A stretch of DNA of 47,455 bases, taken from NCBI GenBank assembly GCA_029247685.1, contig JAQWKT010000068.1:1-47455 (forward strand), read 5' to 3'. The stretch is from Crocinitomicaceae bacterium (lineage in GTDB: Bacteria; Bacteroidota; Bacteroidia; Flavobacteriales_D; Crocinitomicaceae). The position numbers and the translations under genes were made by a program. Under the pieces are notes generated by a model. That model was not told the DNA's origin. It saw nothing but the letters and a program-made list of their open reading frames with translations, and did not search any database. Shown here piece by piece: positions 35,419 through 43,038 of this stretch. The stretch's first letter is position 1. Each line of letters opens with the position of its first letter.

Positions 35419-38268
35419 TTATTTTTTAATTAAAGAAAAACGAAAGACTCTATTTTCTTTTTTAATTTCCAAAAGATAAGTGCCAGTTGATAGATTTTCT
35501 ACCGAAATAGTTTTTTCGGTTTTTCCGGAGAAGATTACTTTTCCATGAAAATCATACACGGCATAGTTGAAATTGGATATTCCAGAAAGAGAAATTTCTT
35601 TAATGCTTGGATTGGGATAAATGAAAATGGAGTTTTCGCTTATGTTATCCAAAGAAACAGCGCCAACATAGATAGAATCAATCGCAGAGCAATTATTGGA
35701 GTCATTAATGGTTACGGCATACCATCCCCCAGTTAGGTTTGTTGCGGTTTGGCTTGTTTGCATCGAAGGATCGTTCCAACTATAAAAATAAGGAGAAGTA
35801 CCACCGGTAACTTGAACAGAAGCAGAGCCATCAGGAATATTAAATCCAGATGAAATGGTGCTGCTCATCGAAGAAGATAAAGAATCAGGTTCTACAATTG
35901 TAATGGGTATAGAGTCGCTTTTGCAAGACAAGGAGTCTTGTGCAAAACAAGTATAACTGCCAGGGCTTAAAGAGTTAAAAAGTCCATTGGTGTTGTTTGT
36001 TGAATCCAGGAAATAAGTAAAGTTTCCATTTCCTCCAACAGCCGAAAAAGAAACTTGTCCATCGGCTAAGCCAAAGCATGAAACAGATCCAATTTGTGAA
36101 CTTAAATTGATGGAATCGGGTTCTTGGACAGTTACATTTAATGTGTCATAACATGGCCTAGAGTCTTGAACATATACGGTGTAATTACCCGCGCTTAAAG
36201 AGTCGATGAATTGTCCATTTGTTCCATGTTGCCATGTGTAGATGAGTGGAGGTGTTGCTTGAGAAGTTAGAACTTCAATAGCACCATTGCTTTCTCCTTT
36301 ACAAATCACGTTTTGAATGAGCGCACTGTCTAAAACAGCAGGACTACTTGGAATGTAAACAGAGTCTGTCACTACACAGCCATTGGTGTGGGTAATAACT
36401 ACAGAGTGCCATCCTTCGGTAAGGCTGTTATTTGGCTTAGTGGTGATTCCGTTATCCCATAGAAAAGTACAACTGCTAAACATGCATGGGCAGCCTGAAG
36501 AAGATAGAGTTGCCATTCCATTTGTGTCTCCAGCACAGGTTGGCGAAAAAACATTTCCAAAGCTGATAACAAAAGGATCATTTAGAGTAAAAGATCTGTC
36601 TTCATAACAGTTTTGGGCATTGGTTACCCTAACCGAGTAGGTTCCAGCGGAAAGGTTACTTATGGAAGAACCGAGACTGTCGATCGACCACAAAAAGGTG
36701 TTTATGTTGTTTGGTTGAGGATAGATAATTAATAGACCATCGCTAAAGCCATTGCAAGTTGGGTCCACAAGCGTGTAGCTAGAAATTACGGAGTTAAAGC
36801 CACAATTAATAGGAGAATAATGGTATAAGCCATCGTCGTTGTTGCCAATATATTCGCCCCAAGCGATACCGCTATTGGGTGTGTTTATTCCTAGATCTTT
36901 TCGATGGACGTAGTATCCAGTTGTTGCTCCAGGATTTGTACTGTCTTTTTTTACGAGATAAACAATTTCTAATAAATCATCGCCATCAAGATCTTTAATT
37001 AACGGTGTAGACGCAAGATTAATTCCAGTATCAGAAATTCCTATTTGTGTGATGTTTGAGCTAAGAAAATCAATGCTATATAGTTTATGGCTAAAAAAAC
37101 CATTTGAAAGTTCGTTAACAGAAATAATCGCTTCATCTCTACCGTCGTTATTTATGTCAAGCGCATTGGCTGAGCTAAAATGAAGGTCTCCAATGCTGTC
37201 CATGAATTTTATGGAGCCATCTTCTCCATCCAGCAGAACTTGGTAAAAATCGGTATAGCTAGTATTACTTCCTTTAAATAAAACTAAAAACACGTCTGGG
37301 GTTAAAGAACCACAAAAGTTACCCAAAACAGGTTCTGCACTCGATTCTGTATTTGTAAAGTTTACATTCCATTCTTCAGTGAAGTTGCTTCCATTAAACT
37401 TAATGGTTTTTCCTCCAAAAGATTGAATAATAAAGTCCATAAAACCTGAGCTTTCATTAACATATGCAGATGCGGGAGCAATAAATCCAGTTAAAGAGTC
37501 TTTGGCAAGCTCTAAAGAGTTTGAAATATCATTATTCAAAAGACTATCCAGTGGAACAGCCCAAAATGATCCGCCCAAAGTTTCCCCTCCTGTTCCGTAT
37601 AGAACCCATGGAATCCCATTGTTTTGAAGGTTTAAAACCAATGGAGAACAGTAGGTCTCTGCACTATCTGGAACGACTGCTTTTGCAATGAGTTGACCGC
37701 TTAAAGAACTGACAACCATAAGGTGCCCTGGTGGACGATTGGTTTGCCATGCAGGTGCTGCATGATCCCCCCCATTAGAAATAACAAGATCGGGGTAGGA
37801 ATCATTATCGATATCGCTAATTATTTGAGGAGAATAAAAGTTATAAAGCCCACTATCTATTGGATTAAGATTGGCAGGAAAAAAGTCCCATATTTTGTTT
37901 CCATTTGCCCCGTCTATTGCCATTAGTTGTGCATTTCTTCCGCCAATAAAAACATCTTTTATTCCATCATTATTAATGTCAATAAAAGAGGCTCTTGTGA
38001 ATAATTCATCGTTTGAGCCAATTTGCCAAAGCACACTGCCATCATCACCATTAATAGCAGTTACGCCATAATTAGATGAAATGCCATCTATCCCACCTGC
38101 AATAATAATGTCTTCGATTCCATCATTGTTTAGGTCTTCCGATTTAGGAGAACAAACAGAGGTGCTGCTGTCAATAAAAGTTTGCCAAGCATTTTGTTGC
38201 GAAAAACAGCAAAAAGGAATAAAAAATAAGTTTAAAAGAAAAAGTTTAGAGAAAGTAATGAGTTTCAT
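35419..38268 (-). CDS. T9SS cargo with FG-GAP/VCBS-like and SprB repeats
   Basis: A 949-residue exported protein (signal peptide about 1-23, FFIPFCCFSQ). Residues about 35-470 hold at least five Asp/Asn-rich, calcium-binding-like repeats of FG-GAP/VCBS type (EDLNNDGIEDIIIAGG at 44-59, DINNDGIKDVFIGG, DIDNDSYPDLVISNG, DINNDGRDEAI, DLDGDDLLEIVY), predicted to form a beta propeller. Residues about 490-865 are four to five SprB-like repeats (DPTCNGFSDGLLIIYPQ, CKGESNGAIEVLTS, CFGLADGQVSFSAVGGNG, GGTSPYFYSWNDPSM). The last 70 residues are the sorting domain (IFIYPNPSIKEISLSG ... GTYLLEIKKE). Surface display with a binding role is likely. Confidence 0.9.
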   Translation of the reverse strand: MKLITFSKLFLLNLFFIPFCCFSQQNAWQTFIDSSTSVCSPKSEDLNNDGIEDIIIAGGIDGISSNYGVTAINGDDGSVLWQIGSNDELFTRASFIDINNDGIKDVFIGGRNAQLMAIDGANGNKIWDFFPANLNPIDSGLYNFYSPQIISDIDNDSYPDLVISNGGDHAAPAWQTNRPPGHLMVVSSLSGQLIAKAVVPDSAETYCSPLVLNLQNNGIPWVLYGTGGETLGGSFWAVPLDSLLNNDISNSLELAKDSLTGFIAPASAYVNESSGFMDFIIQSFGGKTIKFNGSNFTEEWNVNFTNTESSAEPVLGNFCGSLTPDVFLVLFKGSNTSYTDFYQVLLDGEDGSIKFMDSIGDLHFSSANALDINNDGRDEAIISVNELSNGFFSHKLYSIDFLSSNITQIGISDTGINLASTPLIKDLDGDDLLEIVYLVKKDSTNPGATTGYYVHRKDLGINTPNSGIAWGEYIGNNDDGLYHYSPINCGFNSVISSYTLVDPTCNGFSDGLLIIYPQPNNINTFLWSIDSLGSSISNLSAGTYSVRVTNAQNCYEDRSFTLNDPFVISFGNVFSPTCAGDTNGMATLSSSGCPCMFSSCTFLWDNGITTKPNNSLTEGWHSVVITHTNGCVVTDSVYIPSSPAVLDSALIQNVICKGESNGAIEVLTSQATPPLIYTWQHGTNGQFIDSLSAGNYTVYVQDSRPCYDTLNVTVQEPDSINLSSQIGSVSCFGLADGQVSFSAVGGNGNFTYFLDSTNNTNGLFNSLSPGSYTCFAQDSLSCKSDSIPITIVEPDSLSSSMSSTISSGFNIPDGSASVQVTGGTSPYFYSWNDPSMQTSQTATNLTGGWYAVTINDSNNCSAIDSIYVGAVSLDNISENSIFIYPNPSIKEISLSGISNFNYAVYDFHGKVIFSGKTEKTISVENLSTGTYLLEIKKENRVFRFSLIKK

Positions 38269-38310
38269 AAGGGGCTTAAAGATACAGAAATTAAATAACT
38301 GAAAAAAAGA

Positions 38311-39570
38311 TTATTCTAAAAATGTAATGGCTTTTTCATTTTCGATATTCATGGTTGGCACGCCTTTATTGTCAGAAATTTTACCACGAATACAAATCTT
38401 TTTGTTTTTCAATTCAATGTGGGGTTGATAGCTGAAGTTATGGAGATTGCTGTTCCATATAGTAAGTGAAAATATTTGCTTTGGAAAAGCCTTGTCTAGA
38501 TTAAGAAAAGAGTGCTTGTTTTTTGAAAAATGTGTGCTAACCACTGTTCCACAAATTTCTTTCTTTTTCCCCGTGTCTACAAATCGACTCGCTTGCACAG
38601 TGTTAAACTTCCCCTTTCCCAAAATGCCTTCTTCAAAAGGCACAACATCCGATTTTTGCTTTTCTGGAAGCCAATGAGAAACGTCTTTTTGCTTTTCTAA
38701 TAATTCTTCCGTTTTTTCATCTAGTTGATTTAAAAAATCAAGACCAGTTATTTTTTCAATTTCGTTTATAGAAGTTGCAAAATATTCTACAGGATATTTT
38801 TTATTTTCTTGTGGGATTAAATAAGCGATGGCTTTTTTTTCTTTAAAATCCACGACTATTTTAAAAAACTTTTCAGGGATGGAAACCCCATTAATACTCT
38901 TGGTTATTTTTTTTAAATCTTTATGAAGAACCGGCCCCGTATAAACAATTAAGTCTCTTTTGTTTTCATATACATATCCCCGAATTAAGCCCTCTAAATC
39001 CGCCCAACATTCCCTGTTAAAGGAGGCCATTTGTGGAGACATATTCGAGTAAAAATAAGATTCTGAGAGGGCTTTTTTTGACCATCTAAAATCTGCGGAA
39101 GGAGCTAAATGTCCTCGATCATAACCAAATCCTTCATAGGCATATTTTCCATTTTGTTTTTTCGTTTTTAAAAAAAAGTCTTTTTCTTCGGAAGACCCGG
39201 TTTTAACAAAAGGATCTTTTCTAAAATCATTAGTCCTGCCAACATTTCCTTCTAAAATGTTGGTTGAAATTTTATGAAGAACCCATTTTGCTTGCTCGTG
39301 TTTTTCATCATAAACCAAAAACATTGCCTCGTGTGCAATTAATGATTCATTGGGGTTTATTTTAGGAAGAAAATAAGTTTTAAGTTCATGGTTAATTTGA
39401 TTAAGCTCGAGTTTTTCAAGAATTATGTTTAGGCTATCTCTTTTAAGTTCATATTGATTGATTTGTTTTGTGAGGTCATCAATTTGAGATGCTATAAATG
39501 GATTTGTTGTTTTTTGAGCTAAAAAAAGCTGCATGGAAAAACAAAAAATAATAAAAAAAGAGTGTTTCAT
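38311..39570 (-). CDS. secreted DNA/RNA non-specific endonuclease
   Basis: A 419-residue protein. I chose the ATG at 39570 because it gives a clean signal peptide (MKHSFFIIFCFSMQLFLAQ); a TTG ten codons upstream does not. After a helical linker (about 22-70) the NUC1-type betabeta-alpha-Me nuclease domain spans about 75-285. It has catalytic H154 in DRGHLAPSAD (151-160) and metal-ligand Asn in NMSPQMASFNRECW. The C-terminal 90 residues (EICGTVVSTHFSKNKHSF ... KKICIRGKISDNKG) look like a small OB-fold domain that could bind nucleic acid. The export signal suggests degrading extracellular DNA/RNA for nucleotides or phosphate. It stands alone, without an inhibitor gene. Confidence 0.9.
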   Translation of the reverse strand: MKHSFFIIFCFSMQLFLAQKTTNPFIASQIDDLTKQINQYELKRDSLNIILEKLELNQINHELKTYFLPKINPNESLIAHEAMFLVYDEKHEQAKWVLHKISTNILEGNVGRTNDFRKDPFVKTGSSEEKDFFLKTKKQNGKYAYEGFGYDRGHLAPSADFRWSKKALSESYFYSNMSPQMASFNRECWADLEGLIRGYVYENKRDLIVYTGPVLHKDLKKITKSINGVSIPEKFFKIVVDFKEKKAIAYLIPQENKKYPVEYFATSINEIEKITGLDFLNQLDEKTEELLEKQKDVSHWLPEKQKSDVVPFEEGILGKGKFNTVQASRFVDTGKKKEICGTVVSTHFSKNKHSFLNLDKAFPKQIFSLTIWNSNLHNFSYQPHIELKNKKICIRGKISDNKGVPTMNIENEKAITFLE

Positions 39571-39674
39571 AAAATCACTTGGAAACAAAAAGCTTTCCAA
39601 AAATAATAAAACGAGTTAAATAACATTTGAAACACAGATAAACATAGAGATGTTTTTATTTTTTATTTATTCCC

Positions 39675-39682
39675 TATATTTG
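39675..39682 (+). promoter_or_regulatory. Bacteroidota -7 promoter element (TATATTTG) for deoC
   Basis: An exact TAnnTTTG match 18 nt before the ATG at 39701. It places transcription start after the hydrophobic upstream codons (39650-39700), which therefore cannot be part of the protein. The -33 region has only a partial TTTG (TGTTT). Confidence 0.6.
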
Positions 39683-39700
39683 ACAATACACAATTATTTT

Positions 39701-40624
39701 ATGACTGTAATGGGAATGCTTGAGAAAAAACTATCGGAGTTAGGTGGTGTTCCAACCGTTGATAAGGTTGGAGTTGAAGAAAGAGTAGCTAGATTCAAAT
39801 CTAGAAGCATAAAAAAAGAATCTAAAATGCAAGGCCTTAAAATGGCTCTTAATATGATTGATTTAACCACGCTTGAAGGAAAAGATTCTCCAGGCAAGGT
39901 CCGACAGATGTGTTATAAAGCGGCACACGTTCATGATCAATTTCCTGGGCTTCCGACAGTTGCAGCAGTTTGTGTTTATCCATCAATGGTTCATGTTGCT
40001 AAAAAAGCGCTTAAAAACACTAATGTTGGAATTGCATCTGTATCTACTGCTTTTCCAAGCGGTCAGGCTCCTCAGGATGTAAAGATTAGAGACACGAAGT
40101 TTGCCGTTGATGAAGGAGCGACAGAAATAGACATGGTTATCTCAAGAGGTAAATTTTTACAAGGAGAACATAATTTTGTTTACGATGAAATAGCTTCTAT
40201 AAAAGAAGCGTGTGGCAAGGCAAGATTAAAGGTTATTTTAGAAACAGGAGAACTATCTACATTAGATAACGTTCGACTGGCGAGTGACATTGCAATTTTA
40301 GCTGGTGCTGATTTTATTAAAACATCTACAGGAAAAATACAACCAGCGGCAACGATGCAAGTAACCTATACGATGTTGATGGCTATAAAAGATTATTATG
40401 ATAAAACGGGCATTATGATAGGAATGAAACCAGCAGGAGGAATTTCGAATTCAAAGCTCGCATTGCATTATTTGATTATGGTAAAAGAAGTTTTAGGAGA
40501 AGAATGGTTAACCAATCAATGGTTTAGATTTGGAGCCAGTAGTTTAGCTAACGATTTATTAATGCAGATACTTAAAACAGAAACCGGTATTTATCAGTCC
40601 CCAGATTACTTTACAATAGATTAG
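39701..40624 (+). CDS. deoC: deoxyribose-phosphate aldolase
   Basis: A 307-residue class I aldolase that splits 2-deoxyribose 5-phosphate into glyceraldehyde 3-phosphate and acetaldehyde. Schiff-base K207 is in DFIKTSTGK, the proton-relay Lys is K243 in MKPAGGI, and D144 (TEIDMVI) is in place. The longer frame beginning at 39650 is rejected because a promoter box lies inside it. ATGs at 39710 and 39716 are alternative starts. It is followed after 2 nt by an aldehyde dehydrogenase that could oxidise the acetaldehyde product. Together they suggest catabolism of deoxynucleosides. Confidence 0.95.
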   Translation: MTVMGMLEKKLSELGGVPTVDKVGVEERVARFKSRSIKKESKMQGLKMALNMIDLTTLEGKDSPGKVRQMCYKAAHVHDQFPGLPTVAAVCVYPSMVHVAKKALKNTNVGIASVSTAFPSGQAPQDVKIRDTKFAVDEGATEIDMVISRGKFLQGEHNFVYDEIASIKEACGKARLKVILETGELSTLDNVRLASDIAILAGADFIKTSTGKIQPAATMQVTYTMLMAIKDYYDKTGIMIGMKPAGGISNSKLALHYLIMVKEVLGEEWLTNQWFRFGASSLANDLLMQILKTETGIYQSPDYFTID

Positions 40625-40626
40625 AA

Positions 40627-42093
40627 ATGGCAAAAAAGAGAGATTTAAAACAAAAAATTAGTTGGGAGCTTGCTCCTGCACCTGAAAGCACAGGCCATAT
40701 TAATCTTAAAGATCGATATGACTTATTTATCAATGGCAAATGGGTCGCACCCAAAAAGAAAAAATACTTTTCTACAATTAATCCTTCTAACGAGAAAAAA
40801 ATTGCAGAAATAGCTTATGCAGACAAATCCGATGTGGATCTTGCTGTAGACGCCGCAAGAAAAGCATATGATGGAGTTTGGTCCAAAATAACCCCTTCTG
40901 AAAGAGCAAAATATATCTATAGAATAGCTAGAATAATGCAAGAAAGATCTCGAGAGCTTGCGGTAATAGAATCCCTGGATGGAGGAAAGCCAATTAGAGA
41001 AGCCAGAGATATAGATATTCCTTTAGCGAGCAATCACTTTTTTTATAATGCAGGTTGGGCAGATAAGTTGGAATATGCTTTCCCTGCAAAAACAGCCATG
41101 CCTCTTGGTGTTGCAGGTCAAATAATTCCTTGGAATTTCCCTTTATTAATGGCAGCATGGAAAATAGCTCCTGCATTGGCTGCTGGAAACACGGTTGTTT
41201 TGAAGCCCGCTGAAACGACTTCATTAACAGCCTTAAAACTTGCAGAAATAATTCAAGAAGCTGGTCTTCCACCAGGAGTAGTTAACATTGTTACTGGTTT
41301 TGGAGATACAGGAGCGGCAATAGTCAATCATCCCGACATTAATAAAGTTGCTTTTACTGGCTCTACAGGGGTTGGTAAAATAATTCAAAATGCCATTTCT
41401 GGGACGGCAAAAAAAGCAACGCTTGAATTGGGAGGGAAGTCGGCAAATATAATTTTTGCAGATGCTCCAATTGATCAAGCGATAGAAGGAATAGTTAATG
41501 GGATATTTTTTAATCAGGGCCATGTTTGTTGTGCAGGGTCACGATTATTTGTTCAAGAATCTGTTTCGGATCTTGTGATTAAAAAACTTAAAGAACGAAT
41601 TGATACGTTAATTGTTGGGGATCCATTAGATAAAAACACCGATATTGGCGCAATAAACTCCAAAGAGCAATTGGAGATAATTAAAAAATATATAAAAATA
41701 GGAAAAGAAGAAGGAGCTGAGATGTATCAAACTTCGTGTAAAATTCCTAACAAGGGGTATTTTTGCGCTCCCACTATTTTTACGGACGTTGCACAATCTA
41801 GTAGAATTGTTCAGGAAGAAATATTTGGCCCTGTTTTAACGATACAAACATTTCGAACAATTGATGAAGTTATTCAAAAAGCCAATAATACTCCATATGG
41901 ATTGGCAGCAGGAGTTTGGACAGATAAAGGGTCAAGAATATTTAATTTAACCACCAAGTTAAGAGCGGGAGTTGTATGGGCAAACACTTATAACAAGTTT
42001 GATCCAAGTTCTCCATTTGGTGGATATAAAGAAAGTGGATTTGGAAGAGAAGGAGGGCTTCATGGTCTCTCTGCTTATGTAAAATTAGTTTAA
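40627..42093 (+). CDS. aldehyde dehydrogenase, catalytic half of an ALDH16-like pair
   Basis: A 488-residue NAD(P)-dependent aldehyde dehydrogenase. The full set of active-site elements is present: IIPWNFPLL, AAGNTVVLKPAE, FTGSTGVG (244-250), E267 in LELGGKS, nucleophile C301 in GHVCCAGSR, and EEIFGPVL. It lies 2 nt after deoC and 1 nt before a second, shortened ALDH gene, so the three form an operon. Oxidation of acetaldehyde from the deoC reaction is the simplest role. The CCAGSR active-site context and the pairing with a dead partner resemble ALDH16, where the two parts are fused. Confidence 0.93.
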   Translation: MAKKRDLKQKISWELAPAPESTGHINLKDRYDLFINGKWVAPKKKKYFSTINPSNEKKIAEIAYADKSDVDLAVDAARKAYDGVWSKITPSERAKYIYRIARIMQERSRELAVIESLDGGKPIREARDIDIPLASNHFFYNAGWADKLEYAFPAKTAMPLGVAGQIIPWNFPLLMAAWKIAPALAAGNTVVLKPAETTSLTALKLAEIIQEAGLPPGVVNIVTGFGDTGAAIVNHPDINKVAFTGSTGVGKIIQNAISGTAKKATLELGGKSANIIFADAPIDQAIEGIVNGIFFNQGHVCCAGSRLFVQESVSDLVIKKLKERIDTLIVGDPLDKNTDIGAINSKEQLEIIKKYIKIGKEEGAEMYQTSCKIPNKGYFCAPTIFTDVAQSSRIVQEEIFGPVLTIQTFRTIDEVIQKANNTPYGLAAGVWTDKGSRIFNLTTKLRAGVVWANTYNKFDPSSPFGGYKESGFGREGGLHGLSAYVKLV

Positions 42094-42094
42094 G

Positions 42095-42976
42095 ATGAAA
42101 AGGGTAGAAGTTCAAAAAACATATAAATTGTATATCGGCGGGAAATTCCCAAGAACCGAATCGGGTAGATATTATAAACTAATAGATAATAATGGAGAAA
42201 TGGTAGCAAATATGTGTTTGGGCTCCAGAAAAGACGTTAGAAATGCAGTGGTTGCCTCTAGAAAAGCATTTGGGTCTTGGTCAGGAAAGACCGCGTTTAA
42301 TAGAGCGCAAATATTATATAGAATCGCCGAGATGATGGAAGGGAGAAGCGAGCAATTTATTGAAGAATTAGTTTTACAGGGCTTTCAAAAATCAAGGGCT
42401 AGAGAAGAAGTAAGAGAATCGATAGAGAGGGTGGTTTATTATGCAGGTTGGTGTGATAAATATATTCAGGTTCTTGGTTCTGTTAACCCAGTTTCTTCCT
42501 CGCATTTTAACTTTTCTGTTCATGAACCTATGGGTGTTGTTGGTATTGTTTCTAGTGAAAACTCTCCACTTTTAGGATTGGTTTCACTTATTATGCCAGC
42601 AATCGCTGGAGGAAACACCTGTGTTGTATTGACCTCAGAAAAACTTCCTTTATCTTCTATTACATTGGCTGAAGTAATAAATTCATCGGATGTTCCAGGC
42701 GGGGTTGTTAATATAATAACTGGTAAAAAAACAGAAACGCTTCCTGCTTTATCCTCTCATATGGATGTTAATGCAATCTCTTCAAGTCAACTTTCAACCG
42801 ACCAAAAAACGGAACTTGAAAAAAATGCAGTTTCTAATTTAAAAAGAACCTTCTTTTATGCTGACGATTGGCATGCTTCTGCAGCCCAAGGTATCTATTA
42901 TATAGCCGATCTTCAGGAAGTTAAAACAACGTGGCATCCAATTGAAAACATTGGAGGAGCATCTAGTTCGTATTAG
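42095..42976 (+). CDS. shortened ALDH-like protein without catalytic residues (ALDH16 C-terminal-like)
   Basis: A 293-residue protein. The N-terminal 230 residues follow the ALDH fold (YKLYIGGKFPRTESGRYY, EPMGVVGIVSSENSPLLG, IAGGNTCVVLTSEKLPLSSI, GGVVNIITGKK). The catalytic Glu and Cys regions are missing, and the protein ends with a short unrelated tail (FFYADDWHASAAQGIYYIAD). It is not a broken gene: no ALDH remnant lies in the 62 nt before maeB. Its size added to the upstream ALDH gives 781 residues, about that of fused ALDH16, whose second domain is likewise inactive. It is probably a structural subunit of the upstream enzyme. Confidence 0.85.
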   Translation: MKRVEVQKTYKLYIGGKFPRTESGRYYKLIDNNGEMVANMCLGSRKDVRNAVVASRKAFGSWSGKTAFNRAQILYRIAEMMEGRSEQFIEELVLQGFQKSRAREEVRESIERVVYYAGWCDKYIQVLGSVNPVSSSHFNFSVHEPMGVVGIVSSENSPLLGLVSLIMPAIAGGNTCVVLTSEKLPLSSITLAEVINSSDVPGGVVNIITGKKTETLPALSSHMDVNAISSSQLSTDQKTELEKNAVSNLKRTFFYADDWHASAAQGIYYIADLQEVKTTWHPIENIGGASSSY

Positions 42977-43013
42977 ATTTGCCAACTTAAACCATTTATT
43001 CTTGTCATTTTGC

Positions 43014-43021
43014 TATCTTAG
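43014..43021 (+). promoter_or_regulatory. probable -7 promoter element (TATCTTAG) for maeB
   Basis: One mismatch to TAnnTTTG, 17 nt before the maeB ATG, in the 62-nt gap after the short ALDH. No TTTG at the right spacing. Confidence 0.3.
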
Positions 43022-43038
43022 CGCCCCAAATTGAGCCC

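Noticed and set aside
38311-39570. Nuclease considered as a defence or toxin effector
   Set aside because: It has a plain export signal and no immunity, defence or mobile gene beside it; nutrient scavenging is simpler.
39571-39600. Upstream TTG start for the secreted nuclease
   Set aside because: It would displace the signal peptide from the N-terminus.
39650-39700. Hydrophobic N-terminal extension of deoC
   Set aside because: A TATATTTG promoter box lies inside it, and aldolases of this type are cytosolic.
42095-42976. Short ALDH considered as a truncated pseudogene
   Set aside because: No further ALDH sequence lies downstream in any frame, spacing to the upstream gene is 1 nt, and the size fits the ALDH16 second domain.
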